From assembly GCA_963783785.1 (NCBI GenBank), contig CAWAOQ010000017.1, positions 62,001 through 126,000 of the forward strand: a stretch of 64,000 bases of DNA. Reading direction: 5' to 3'. The notes under the pieces were generated by a model that saw only the letters and a list, made by a program, of their open reading frames with translations, did not search any database and was not told the origin of the DNA. Positions 55,919 to 64,000 of the stretch are shown here, in pieces. Within the stretch, counting starts at the first letter, position 1. Each line of letters opens with the position of its first letter. The stretch comes from CADEEN01 sp963783785 (GTDB taxonomy: Bacteria > Pseudomonadota > Gammaproteobacteria > Burkholderiales > Burkholderiaceae_C). The position numbers and the translations under genes were made by a program.

Positions 55919-56158
55919 ATGCCGCGCCGCACCCCGACCACCGAGCCTACGCCACCGCGTTACGAAGACGCGCTGGCCGAACTCGAACGTCTGGTTCAGC
56001 GCATGGAGGACGGCCAACTGCCGCTGGATCAGCTGCTCGACAGCTACCGTCGTGGCGCCGAGCTGCTCGAGTTGTGCCGCTCGCGGCTTGCGGCGGTCGA
56101 GGAACAGGTCAAGGTGCTCGAGGACGGACAACTCAAGCCCTGGGTGATGGGCACATGA
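55919..56158 (+). CDS. xseB: Exonuclease VII small subunit
   Basis: 79 residues, intact. The XseB helical hairpin is clear: YEDALAELERLVQRMEDGQLPLDQLLDSYRRG, then CRSRLAAVEEQVKVLEDG. It binds several copies to XseA to form exonuclease VII, which degrades single-stranded DNA; xseA is not in the window. ATG 55919 is chosen; 55892 would add nine residues but overlaps the promoter. It overlaps ispA by ATGA in the conserved xseB-ispA-dxs operon. Confidence 0.94.
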   Translation: MPRRTPTTEPTPPRYEDALAELERLVQRMEDGQLPLDQLLDSYRRGAELLELCRSRLAAVEEQVKVLEDGQLKPWVMGT

Positions 56159-57046
56159 AGGTGGGCGACTTCGAGGCCTGGACGCTGCGCGAGCAGGGCA
56201 ACGTCGAGGCCGCACTGGAGGCCTGGGTGCCGGCCGACGCGCCGGCCGGTCTGGGTATCGCAATGCGCTATGGCGTGCTCGACGGCGGCAAGCGGCTGCG
56301 TCCGCTGCTGGTACTCGCGGCCTGCGAAGCGGTGCGTGGCCGGCGCGAGGCGGCACTTCGCGCCGCGGTGGCGGTGGAACTGATCCACGCCTATTCGCTG
56401 GTGCACGACGACATGCCGTGCATGGACAACGATGTATTGCGTCGCGGCAAGCCGACGGTGCACGTGCAGTTCGGGCAGGCGCAGGCGATGCTCGCTGGCG
56501 ACGCGATGCAGGCGCTGGCCTTCGAGGTGCTGACGCCCGAAGGCGACGCGGTGCCGGTTGCCTTGCAGGCGCGCCTGTGTGCACTGCTTGCACGCAGCGC
56601 CGGTCATGCCGGCATGGCCGGCGGCCAGGCGATCGACCTGGCCAGCATCGGTGCCCGCCTCGACGAGGCCGCACTGCGCGACATGCACCGGCGCAAGACC
56701 GGCGCCTTGCTGCAGGCCAGCGTGCTGATGGGCGCGGCTTGCGGCCTGCCCGATGAACGCGCGTGGCGCGCGTTGAGCGACTACGGCGCTGCGGTGGGCC
56801 TGGCGTTCCAGGTGGTCGACGACATCCTCGACGTGACGCAGGCAGTCCGAGACGCTGGGCAAGACAGCCGGCAAGGACGAGCATCAGAACAAGCCCACCT
56901 ACGTTTCGGTGCTGGGCCTGGAGGCCGCGCGCAGCCATGCGCTCGAGTTGCGCGATCAGGCCCATGCCGCGCTGGCGGCAAGCGGCCTGGCCGACGCGGC
57001 GCGCCTGGCGTTGCTGGCCGACAAGGTGGTCGAACGTGACAGCTGA
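56155..57046 (+). CDS. ispA: Farnesyl diphosphate synthase (one frame shift)
   Basis: Condenses IPP with DMAPP/GPP to farnesyl diphosphate. Seen: GGKRLRPLLVLAACE, the first Asp-rich motif VHDDMPCMDND (about residues 84-94), GKPTVHVQFGQAQAMLAGDAM, KTGALLQASVLMGA, and the second Asp-rich motif FQVVDDILDVTQA. One extra base near 56853 (CAG GCA, extra G, TCC GAG ACG) shifts the end. Corrected, it reads SETLGKTAGKDEHQNKPTYVSVLG to a TGA at 57044-57046. About 296 residues. It provides the prenyl precursor for quinones and undecaprenyl phosphate downstream of Dxs. Confidence 0.94.
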
Positions 57047-57049
57047 TCG

Positions 57050-58955
57050 ATGAAGGCCTCCATGACCACGACCTCGCTGCTCAAGCGCATCGACAGCCCG
57101 GCCGACCTGCGACGCCTGTCGCGCGCCGAGTTGAAGACGCTGGCCGCCGAGTTGCGCGAGTACGTGCTGCAAAGCGTGTCCAAGACGGGGGGCCACCTGT
57201 CGAGCAACCTGGGCACGGTCGAGCTGACGATCGCGCTGCACTACGTGTTCGACACCCCCAACGACCGCCTGGTCTGGGACGTCGGCCACCAGACCTACGC
57301 CCACAAGGTGCTCACCGGCCGCCGCGACCGCATGCACACGCTGCGACAGCTCGGCGGCATCGGCGGCTTCCCGCGTCGCGACGAAAGCCAGTACGACACC
57401 TTCGGCACCGCGCACAGTTCGACTTCGATCTCGGCCGCGCTCGGCATGGCGCTGGCCGCCAAGCTGAAAGGCGAGAAGCGCAAGGCGGTGGCGATCATCG
57501 GCGACGGTGCGATGAGTGCCGGCATGGCCTTCGAGGCGCTGAACAACGCGGCGGTGTCGCACGGCGGACTGACGGCCGACATGCTGGTGGTGCTCAACGA
57601 CAACGACATGTCGATCAGCCCGCCGGTCGGCGCGCTCAACCGCTACCTGGCGCGCCTGATGAGCGGCAAGTTCTACGCCGCTGCGCGCGAGAGTGCGAAG
57701 ACGGTACTGAAGAACGCGCCGCCGCTGCTCGAGTTGGCGCGTCGCTTCGAGGAGCATGCCAAGGGCATGGTCGTGCCGGGCACGATCTTCGAGGAGTTCG
57801 GCTTCAACTACGTCGGCCCGATCGACGGCCACGACCTCGATTCGCTGATCCCGACGCTGGAGAATCTGCGCGACCTGCCTGGCGCGCAGTTCCTGCATGT
57901 GGTCACGAAGAAGGGCTACGGCTACAAGCTGGCCGAGGCCGATCCGGTCAATTACCACGGCCCCGGCAAGTTCGACCCGGCGGTGGGCCTGGTCAAGCCG
58001 GCCATCACGCCCAAGCCAACCTTCACCCAGGTCTTCGGCCAGTGGTTGTGCGACATGGCCGAAGCCGATCCGATGCTCGTCGGCATCACGCCGGCGATGC
58101 GCGAAGGCTCGGGCATGGTCGAGTTCCACAAGCGATTCCCGTCGCGCTATCACGACGTCGGCATCGCCGAGCAGCACGCCATCACGCTGGCCGCGGGCAT
58201 GGCCTGCGAAGGCCTCAGGCCCGTCGTGGCAATCTACTCCACGTTCCTGCAGCGGGGCTACGACCAGCTGATCCACGACGTCGCGATCCAGAACCTGCCG
58301 GTGGTGTTCGCGCTCGATCGTGCCGGCCTGGTGGGTGCCGACGGCGCAACCCACGCCGGTGCCTACGACATCGCCTTCCTGCGCTGCATCCCGAACATGG
58401 GCCTGATCGCGCCATCCGACGAGAACGAATGCCGCCGGGCACTGACCACCGCGCACCGCCGCGGACCAGCCGGTTGCGGTGCGCTATCCGCGCGGTGCCG
58501 GTGTCGGGGCCGAGGTCGAGCGCACGTTCGACGAACTGCCATGGGGCTGCGGCGAGGTCCGCCGCCGTGGCGAGCGCATCGCCATTCTGGCCTTCGGCAC
58601 GCTGTTGCATCCGGCGCTGGCGGCCGCCGAGCGGCTCAACGCGACGGTGGCCAACATGCGCTTCGTCAAGCCGCTCGATGTGGCATTGGTGGCCGAACTG
58701 GCCAAGTCGCATGAAGCCATCGTGACGGTCGAAGAGGGCTGCACGATGGGCGGCGCAGGCAGCGCGGTGATGGAAGCCCTGCACGCGGCCGGACTGGCCA
58801 CGCCGGTGCTCGCGCTCGGCTTGCCCGACCAGTTCATCGAGCACGGCGATGCGGCCAGGCTTCTGGCCATGAATGGGCTCGATGCCGACGGCATCGCGCA
58901 ATCGATCGCGGCCCGTTTCGGAGCCCGGCCGGCACTGCTGCGCGTCAACAGCTGA
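57050..58955 (+). CDS. dxs: 1-Deoxy-D-xylulose-5-phosphate synthase (one frame shift)
   Basis: First step of the MEP isoprenoid pathway; thiamine-diphosphate enzyme. Seen: SKTGGHLSSNLGTVELTIALHYVF, DVGHQTYAHKVLTGR, HSSTSISAALGMA, the ThDP motif IIGDGAMSAGMAFEALNNAA...VLNDNDMSIS, GPIDGHDLDSLI, and VGIAEQHAITLAAGMACEGL with the catalytic Glu. One extra base near 58457 (GCG CAC, extra C, GCC GCG GAC CAG) shifts the last domain, which then reads VAVRYPRGAGVG and ends LLRVNS. Corrected length is about 634 residues. Start ATG 57050 or 57062, 4 bases after ispA. Confidence 0.95.
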
Positions 58956-59042
58956 GTGCTGCAGCGCCGCGCGCAATAGGCCCACTGCGGCACGACGGCG
59001 CATTTGGTGCGATGCTCGCCCCGCTCGACAATCCGATCGAAG

Positions 59043-59843
59043 ATGACCCATCCGACCCAGGCCCTGCACATCCCCGACACGCAAAGCGGGCGTGACGAGC
59101 GCAAGCTCGCGATCCAGCGCGTCGGCGTCAAGGACGTGCGCTATCCGCTGCTGCTGCGTCTGGCCGGCGCGCTGCAGACGACGCCGGCCTTGTGGGACCT
59201 GGACGTCGCATTGCCTGCCGACAAGAAGGGCACGCACATGTCGCGCTTCGTCGCCTGGCTCAACGAGGGTGTGGCGCAGGACACCGCGATCGACGCGACC
59301 ACGCTGCGCGAGCGGCTGGCGGCGATGCTCGAGCGCCTGGGCGCAAAGGAAGGGCGCATCGAGGCACGGTTCGGTTTCTTCGTCAACAAGCGCGCACCGG
59401 TGTCCGGCGTGCAGAGCCTGCTCGACTACCAGGGCCGCTGGATCGCCGAGGCACGCGGCGGCGTGACGTCGGTGTGGGCCGAAGTGGCGGTGCCGGTGAA
59501 GAGCCTGTGCCCTTGCTCGAAGGAGATTTCCGACTATGGCGCGCACAACCAGCGCTCGACGGTGACGATCTGCGCCGAGCTGAAAGCACCCATCGAGTGG
59601 CATGAACTGGTGCGCTTCGCCGAGGACAACGCGTCGAGCGAGGTCTGGGCCCTGCTGAAGCGACCGGACGAAAAGTGGATCACCGAGCGCGCTTACGAGA
59701 ACCCCAAGTTCGTCGAAGACCTGGTGCGCGACGTGGCGCTCGCCCTCAATGCGGACGCGCGCATCGGCCGCTACCGTGTGGAGGTCGAGAACCATGAGTC
59801 GATCCACAACCACGCTGCCTACGCGCGTATCGAACGCCCATAG
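59043..59843 (+). CDS. folE2: GTP cyclohydrolase FolE2
   Basis: Type IB GTP cyclohydrolase I, first step of folate (and related pterin/queuosine precursor) synthesis, from the T-fold family. 266 residues, intact. Seen: GVKDVRYPLLLRLAG, GTHMSRFVAWLNE, RFGFFVNKRAPVSGVQSL, the metal-site Cys in VKSLCPCSKEISDYGAHNQR (Cys-Pro-Cys-Ser), and EDLVRDVALALNAD. FolE2 enzymes use various metals and are often zinc-independent alternatives to FolE. A GACAAT -10-like element ends 10 bases before ATG 59043. The downstream lipoprotein follows after 4 bases. Confidence 0.94.
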   Translation: MTHPTQALHIPDTQSGRDERKLAIQRVGVKDVRYPLLLRLAGALQTTPALWDLDVALPADKKGTHMSRFVAWLNEGVAQDTAIDATTLRERLAAMLERLGAKEGRIEARFGFFVNKRAPVSGVQSLLDYQGRWIAEARGGVTSVWAEVAVPVKSLCPCSKEISDYGAHNQRSTVTICAELKAPIEWHELVRFAEDNASSEVWALLKRPDEKWITERAYENPKFVEDLVRDVALALNADARIGRYRVEVENHESIHNHAAYARIERP

Positions 59844-59847
59844 GCCG

Positions 59848-60339
59848 ATGTCGCGCGCCCTGGGCGCGGCTGGGGTCATGCTGGTGCTGGCGGGTTGCGC
59901 CGGCTACTCGCCGGGCAACATTCAAACGGGTGCCAGTGAGGCGGAGGTGCGCTCGCGCATGGGCGAACCCACCGGCCGCGATGCGCTGCCGGGCGGCGGC
60001 ACCCGCATCGAGTACGCCCGCGGGCCGATGGGCAAGCACACCTACATGGTCGAACTCGACGCCAGTGGTCGCGTGCGTGGCTGGGAACAGGTGCTGACCG
60101 AAGCCAACTTCGAGTCGATCCCGATCGGGGCGCCACAAGCCGATGTGCGGTGGCGGCTCGGACGCCCGTCGGAAACCCGCGTCGGCTGGCGCGGCGTCGG
60201 CGAGGTCTGGTCCTACCGCTACGAATCGCTGTTCTGCCGCTGGTTCCAGGTCTGGCTGGTCGATGGCAGCGTGCGCGAGGCCGCCTATGCCATCGATCCG
60301 ATGTGCGACGAGCACCGCCCCTTCTCATCGCCAGCATGA
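59848..60339 (+). CDS. Small lipoprotein, SmpA/OmlA-like two-repeat protein
   Basis: 163 residues. Lipoprotein signal MSRALGAAGVMLVLAGCAGYSPG with the lipobox Cys near residue 17. The mature part contains two related segments, GASEAEVRSRMGEPTGR...TRIEYARGPMGKHTYMVELD and GAPQADVRWRLGRPSE...GEVWSYRYESLFCRWFQVWLVDG. These are like the BamE/SmpA fold (MGxPT motif, strand with Tyr). Envelope location; function unknown. The ArsC-like gene overlaps its stop (ATGA), so folE2-lipoprotein-arsC-like form one transcript. Confidence 0.82.
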   Translation: MSRALGAAGVMLVLAGCAGYSPGNIQTGASEAEVRSRMGEPTGRDALPGGGTRIEYARGPMGKHTYMVELDASGRVRGWEQVLTEANFESIPIGAPQADVRWRLGRPSETRVGWRGVGEVWSYRYESLFCRWFQVWLVDGSVREAAYAIDPMCDEHRPFSSPA

Positions 60340-60689
60340 TCGTCTACGGCATCTCGAATTGCGACACCGTCAAGCGTTCCCGTGCCTGGCTCATCGAGCA
60401 TGGATTCACGCACGCGTTCCATGACTTCAGGAAGGCCGGCGTGCCGCCGGAGCGGGTCGACGCGTGGATCGCCGCGCTCGGCTGGCAGCCGCTCGTCAAC
60501 CGGCAGGGCACGACCTGGCGCAAGCTCGATGGCGCCACGCAGCGCTCGGTGATCGATGCGGCGAGTGCCCGCACGCTGATGCTCGATCAGCCCAGTGTCA
60601 TCAAGCGCCCGGTGGTCGAGTGGCCCGACGGCAGCGTCAGCGTCGGTTTCGACGCCGAGCGCTGGGCGGCGCTACTCGAGGGTCAGTGA
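60336..60689 (+). CDS. ArsC/Spx-family (YffB-like) protein
   Basis: 117 residues, thioredoxin-like ArsC fold. MIVYGISNCDTVKRSRAWLIEHG holds the single N-terminal Cys (residue 9) seen in YffB/Spx relatives, followed by HDFRKAGVPPERVDAWI, LVNRQGTTWRKL and the cis-Pro segment PSVIKRPVVEWPDG. The full arsenate-reductase residue set is not verifiable, and YffB-type proteins are thought to act on glutathione-linked substrates. Intact; overlaps the lipoprotein stop upstream and the convergent AlkD-like gene by 18 bases. Confidence 0.88.
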   Translation: MIVYGISNCDTVKRSRAWLIEHGFTHAFHDFRKAGVPPERVDAWIAALGWQPLVNRQGTTWRKLDGATQRSVIDAASARTLMLDQPSVIKRPVVEWPDGSVSVGFDAERWAALLEGQ

Positions 60690-61796
60690 GAATCCGGCCT
60701 GCGCGACCGCCTGGCCGTTGATATGCACTTCGATGGCATGCCACCCTGCGTGGTAGCGCCGCGTCGTCACTGCGCGCATCGAGTGCATCTTGGCCAGCGT
60801 GCGTGATTCGCCCGGCGCCAGGCTCAGCGACCAGCCCTTGAAAACCTTGGCGCTGGTGCTGCCGTTGGCCTTGACGTGGTGCACCGCGTAGTCGATCAGC
60901 AGGGCTTGCGGCTGTGCAGCTCGCGAGTGCAGCTTCAAGGCGATCGCGAGGCTGTCGCCGACACGCAGCCGGCGCGGTGAGAGCGTCAGTCGTGCGCTGC
61001 CATTGAAGGGCGTGGCGCTGCCCCACAGGGCCAGCGCGTCGGCATGGCCTTGCTTGATCAGCGTGCGGCTGGCGTGCCTGAGCAGCGCGCGGCGTTCGCG
61101 GCTGGCGCTGGGCAGGTGCTCGCGCAGCCACGCGACGACGATGCCAGGGTGATCCTTGGCGATGTCGTTCAAGTGGTTGGCCACGCTGCGTCGCACGTAA
61201 TCGCTCGGATCGTCCTGCAAGGCCCGCAGCAGTGGCAGCGTCGGGGAAGGGTCGGCAATCAGCGCCTTCAGCCGCAGCCCCCACGGCAGACGCGGGCGGC
61301 TGCCTTCGCTGACCAGGCGACGCACGTGCGCGCTCGGGTCGAGCGTCCAGCGCTGCAAGGTCGCAAAGACCAGCGTCGGGTGCGCGACGATGAAGGGTCG
61401 GATTGCGAACTCCGCCGTCAGGCGCTGCGTCAGAGCATGCAAGGTGGCCAGCCCGCGCTCGGGTTCGGCGAGTCCGCGGCGTGCGACGTATTCGCCCAGC
61501 GGCCAGACGATCCATCCGCGCAGGCCAGGGTCAGGTTCGGGCGGCGGCATCCCGGGTTCGCACGCCTGCGCCAATGCGGCCTCGATCACGTCGCAAGCCT
61601 GGCCGAAGCGCGCCGGCAGCGTCGCTTCGAGCGCATCGGCCACTTGCATCGCGCGGGCCTTCAGTTCCAGTGCCTCGAGGCCACGGTTGGCATGGCGCAC
61701 GAAGGCCGGCGCATCGAACTCGGGCCACGCCGCGCGCAGGTGCTCGGCTGCGGCGCGTACCGCTGCCGGGTTGATCAGGTTCTTGAACGGTTCCAT
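60672..61796 (-). CDS. DNA alkylation repair (AlkD-like) HEAT-repeat protein
   Basis: 374 residues, intact. The N-terminal two-thirds is a superhelix of HEAT-like repeats typical of the AlkD family (FRxxRL-type repeats; LVFATLQRWTLDPSAHVRRLVSEGSRPRLPWG, PLLRALQDDPSDYVRRSVANHLNDIAKDHP). A C-terminal beta-rich extension from about residue 255 (LTLSPRRLRVGDSLAIALKLHSR...GWHAIEVHINGQAVAQAGF) looks Ig-like and is a common appendage in this subgroup. AlkD excises positively charged alkyl bases; the catalytic Trp/Asp set was not verified. ATG 61796 (MEPFKNLINPAAV) chosen over 61832. Confidence 0.88.
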   Translation of the reverse strand: MEPFKNLINPAAVRAAAEHLRAAWPEFDAPAFVRHANRGLEALELKARAMQVADALEATLPARFGQACDVIEAALAQACEPGMPPPEPDPGLRGWIVWPLGEYVARRGLAEPERGLATLHALTQRLTAEFAIRPFIVAHPTLVFATLQRWTLDPSAHVRRLVSEGSRPRLPWGLRLKALIADPSPTLPLLRALQDDPSDYVRRSVANHLNDIAKDHPGIVVAWLREHLPSASRERRALLRHASRTLIKQGHADALALWGSATPFNGSARLTLSPRRLRVGDSLAIALKLHSRAAQPQALLIDYAVHHVKANGSTSAKVFKGWSLSLAPGESRTLAKMHSMRAVTTRRYHAGWHAIEVHINGQAVAQAGFSLTLE

Positions 61797-61946
61797 GCAC
61801 CTGAGCGTAACGGCAGCGGCAGGCCGCCGCACCGCACGAAAGCAGGTGCGTCGAATGCACCAGATGGAAGAGGCGTCTCGATCGGACCTTCGCCCGCTTT
61901 GGTGCGATCATCACCGCAGCGGCCCAGGTGGCAGTGCACCGACATC

Positions 61947-61960
61947 GGCACAGAAATTGC
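61947..61960 (+). promoter_or_regulatory. Candidate sigma-54 promoter of amt
   Basis: GGCACAGAAATTGC has the invariant GG-N10-GC of sigma-54 (-24/-12) promoters and closely matches GGCAC-N5-TTGC. It lies 84 bases before the amt ATG, and a TGCACC half-site (NtrC-like) is just upstream at about 61935. Nitrogen control of an ammonium transporter by NtrC/sigma-54 is well established. The 248-base spacer has no other gene. Confidence 0.65.
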
Positions 61961-62044
61961 ATCATGGTGCGCCGATGAGGCCGTGCTGGTGCAGGCATCG
62001 CCAGGCCGGCACGAGAACAGCCGAGAGCGCGAGGAGCGAAAACA

Positions 62045-63247
62045 ATGGATCAGGTCAAGCAGGGCACCGACGCCCTGTTCATATTGCTGGGCGCGATCAT
62101 GGTGCTGGCGATGCACTCCGGCTTCGCGTTCCTCGAGCTCGGCACCGTGCGCAAGAAGAACCAGGTCAATGCGCTGGTCAAGATCCTGGTCGATTTCGCG
62201 GTCTCGACGCTGGCCTACTTTCTCGTCGGCTACACCGTGGCCTACGGCGTGAACTTCTTCAGCGGCGCCGAGGGCCTGGCGGCCAAGAACGGCTACGAGC
62301 TGGTGAAGTTCTTCTTCCTGCTGACCTTTGCCGCGGCGATCCCGGCGATCGTGTCGGGCGGCATTGCCGAGCGTGCACGCTTCGGCCCGCAGCTGGCCGC
62401 CACCGCGGCGCTGGTCGGTTTGGTCTACCCCTTGTTCGAGGGCGTGGTCTGGGGCGGGCGCTTCGGCGTGCAAGGCTGGATCAAGACCGTTGCCGGGGCC
62501 GAATTCCACGACTTCGCCGGCAGCGTGGTCGTGCATGCGGTCGGCGGCTGGATCGGCCTGGTCGCCGTGCTGCTGCTCGGTGCGCGCGCCAACCGCTACC
62601 GCAAGGATGGCGGCATGAGCGCGCACCCGCCGTCGAGCATCCCGTTTCTTGCGCTCGGGGCCTGGATCCTGACGGTCGGCTGGTTCGGCTTCAACGTGAT
62701 GAGCGCGCAAACCATCGACAAGATCTCCGGCCTGGTGGCGGTGAACTCGCTGCTGGCGATGGTGGGCGGCACGCTGGTGGCCGTGCTGATGGGCCGCAAC
62801 GACCCGGGCTTCGCCTACAACGGCCCGCTGGCCGGGCTGGTCGCGGTCTGCGCCGGCTCCGACGTGATGCACCCGCTGGGCGCCCTCGTCACCGGCGGCG
62901 TGGCCGGCGCGATCTTCGTCTCGCTGTTCACGTTGGCGCAGAACAAATGGAAGATCGACGACGTGCTCGGTGTCTGGCCGCTGCACGGCCTGTGCGGTGC
63001 CTGGGGCGGCATCGCCTGCGGCATCTTCGGCCTGCCGGCGCTCGGCGGCCTCGGCGGTGTCACTTTCGGCGCGCAACTGCTCGGCACACTGCTGGGCGTG
63101 AGCTGGGCGCTCGTTGGTGGCATGGTCGTCTACGGGCTGTTGCGCCAGACGATCGGGCTGCGTCTGACGGCGGAAGAGGAATACGAAGGCGCCGACTTGT
63201 CGATCCACAAGATCGGTGCAACGCCGGAGCGCGAGGTCAACTGGTGA
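62045..63247 (+). CDS. amt: Ammonium transporter
   Basis: 400 residues, intact, about 11 membrane helices, Amt/Rh family. The pore residues are present: the Asp and first His of the twin-His pair in FHDFAGSVVVHAVGGW (near residues 160-175) and the second in WPLHGLCGAWGGIACG. The ammonium gate region AMHSGFAFLELGTVRKKN and the signature GWFGFNVMSAQT also fit. Conducts ammonium/ammonia into the cell. Start ATG 62045 with a GAGGAG ribosome-binding site. No glnK gene lies beside it, unlike the usual glnK-amtB operon. The C-terminal tail (ADLSIHKIGATPE) is short. Confidence 0.95.
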   Translation: MDQVKQGTDALFILLGAIMVLAMHSGFAFLELGTVRKKNQVNALVKILVDFAVSTLAYFLVGYTVAYGVNFFSGAEGLAAKNGYELVKFFFLLTFAAAIPAIVSGGIAERARFGPQLAATAALVGLVYPLFEGVVWGGRFGVQGWIKTVAGAEFHDFAGSVVVHAVGGWIGLVAVLLLGARANRYRKDGGMSAHPPSSIPFLALGAWILTVGWFGFNVMSAQTIDKISGLVAVNSLLAMVGGTLVAVLMGRNDPGFAYNGPLAGLVAVCAGSDVMHPLGALVTGGVAGAIFVSLFTLAQNKWKIDDVLGVWPLHGLCGAWGGIACGIFGLPALGGLGGVTFGAQLLGTLLGVSWALVGGMVVYGLLRQTIGLRLTAEEEYEGADLSIHKIGATPEREVNW

Positions 63248-63273
63248 CCCATGGCCGCAGGGTGCAGGCACGG

Positions 63274-63279
63274 TAAAGT
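63274..63279 (+). promoter_or_regulatory. Predicted -10 element of ribE, leaderless geometry
   Basis: TAAAGT ends 6 bases before the ribE ATG (63286). No ribosome-binding site is visible between them. It may alternatively be read through from amt, 38 bases upstream. Confidence 0.35.
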
Positions 63280-63285
63280 GGCCGC

Positions 63286-63960
63286 ATGTTCACCGGCATC
63301 GTCCAGGGCGTCGCCCACATCGAGCAACTGACCGACCGCAGCGGCTTGCGCAGCTTCCGACTGGCGTTCCCGCCGGGGTTCGGCGCCGGCCTGGCGATCG
63401 GTGCCAGCGTCGCGGTCGACGGTGTGTGCCTGACCGTCACCGCGCTGCACGGCAATGCGGCGGCCGATTTCGACGTGATGCAGCAGAGCCTGGCATTGAC
63501 GACGCTGGGCGGTTTGACGATCGGCAGCCGCGTCAATGTCGAGCGGGCAGCGAAGGACGGCGCCGAGATCGGCGGCCACCCGCTATCGGGCCATGTCGAT
63601 TTCACCGCGCACGTGGCCGACATCCGCAGGCCCGAGAACAATTGCGTGCTGCGGCTGGCGGTGCCGGCACCATGGATGCGCTACGTCTTTGCCAAGGGCT
63701 ATGTCGCGGTCAATGGCGCGAGCCTGACGGTGGCCGAGGCGCAGCGCGACCCGGGCGGTTCCGGCTGGTTCGAGGTCTGGCTGATTCCGGAGACGCTGCG
63801 GATGACGACGTTCGGCGAAAAGCGCGTCGGCGATTTGCTCAACGTCGAGATCGAGCGATCGACGCAGGTGATGGTCGATACCGTGCGCGATGCGGTGGCC
63901 GAGAGGCTGGGGCCTTTGCTGCCGGCGTTGGAGGCGTTTGCGCGGGAGCGCGGGCTCTAA
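63286..63960 (+). CDS. ribE: Riboflavin synthase alpha chain
   Basis: Last step of riboflavin synthesis: dismutation of two dimethylribityllumazines. 224 residues, intact, with two lumazine-binding repeats: MFTGIVQGVAHIEQL...VAVDGVCLTVTAL...DVMQQSLALTTLG and EIGGHPLSGHVDFTAHVADI...VAVNGASLTVAEAQ...WLIPETLRMTTFGEKRVGDLLNVEID-like end. It resembles the E. coli enzyme (IGGHxxSGH) more than RibE of rib operons. No ribD, ribA or ribH is adjacent. It ends 40 bases before the right edge. Confidence 0.93.
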   Translation: MFTGIVQGVAHIEQLTDRSGLRSFRLAFPPGFGAGLAIGASVAVDGVCLTVTALHGNAAADFDVMQQSLALTTLGGLTIGSRVNVERAAKDGAEIGGHPLSGHVDFTAHVADIRRPENNCVLRLAVPAPWMRYVFAKGYVAVNGASLTVAEAQRDPGGSGWFEVWLIPETLRMTTFGEKRVGDLLNVEIERSTQVMVDTVRDAVAERLGPLLPALEAFARERGL

Positions 63961-64000
63961 GGTTCTTCGCGTGCTGGAGTCGGCGGGGCACTCCCTGCGC

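Overview
The window is 64 kb of ordinary, gene-dense bacterial chromosome with very high GC content. Gene content and order point to a betaproteobacterium of the order Burkholderiales, most like the Rubrivivax/Leptothrix/Methylibium/Ideonella group. The signs are the DUF2782-thrB-BPSS1780-type membrane protein-uvrD/polA neighbourhood, a Bug-type solute-binding protein, a TusA/CysM sulfur cluster, xseB-ispA-dxs, and many family members recognisable from that order. I see no insertion sequences, prophage, plasmid functions, CRISPR array or rRNA; one tRNA gene (Leu, CAA) is present.

Layout. 1-6.8 kb: start of ileS, a MipA/OmpV outer-membrane protein, ribF, an RsuA-type pseudouridine synthase, an S58 aminopeptidase and a PimC/PimD-like pair of acyl-CoA dehydrogenases in one minus-strand operon. 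6.8-18.6 kb: an EgtB/SenA-like protein lacking expected metal ligands, a Bug protein, an M61 peptidase plus DUF3108 protein, an enoyl-CoA hydratase, a GFA protein, two SDR-type proteins, a ferredoxin reductase, a trypsin-like pseudoprotease and a rhomboid peptidase next to tRNA-Leu. 18.7-29.2 kb: cysM-nudix-tusA, galU, a degenerate hydroxyacid dehydrogenase, valS, an S41 lipoprotein peptidase, gor and guaC. 29.3-39.5 kb: uvrD, a membrane protein, thrB, a DUF2782 protein, polA, and ppk1-sixA with a PhoB box. 39.5-50.4 kb: an alpha/beta hydrolase and metY, a CBS-domain protein, a structured repeat region, aroC, an MFS transporter, glycerate kinase, a Crp/Fnr regulator, a Ppx phosphatase, and a dienelactone hydrolase plus ZIP transporter. 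50.5-64 kb: an EAL/HDOD protein, UspA, a sulfurtransferase, an EamA exporter plus Rieske oxygenase, xseB-ispA-dxs (isoprenoid precursors), folE2, a lipoprotein, an ArsC-like protein, an AlkD-like protein, amt behind a sigma-54-type promoter, and ribE.

The most striking property is the state of the reading frames. About twenty otherwise well conserved genes, including polA, aroC, dxs, ispA and ppk1, are each interrupted by one or more frame changes. In every case where direction can be decided (about two dozen events) the change equals one extra base; no one-base loss was needed anywhere. The simplest reading is an assembly from insertion-prone reads, and I annotate these loci as functional genes with frame errors. 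The one-sidedness is the anomaly most worth checking. Secondary points are a recurring promoter geometry that predicts leaderless mRNAs, a Pho box fused to the ppk1 promoter, a 42-bp inverted repeat upstream of aroC, and three enzyme-fold proteins that have lost catalytic residues.
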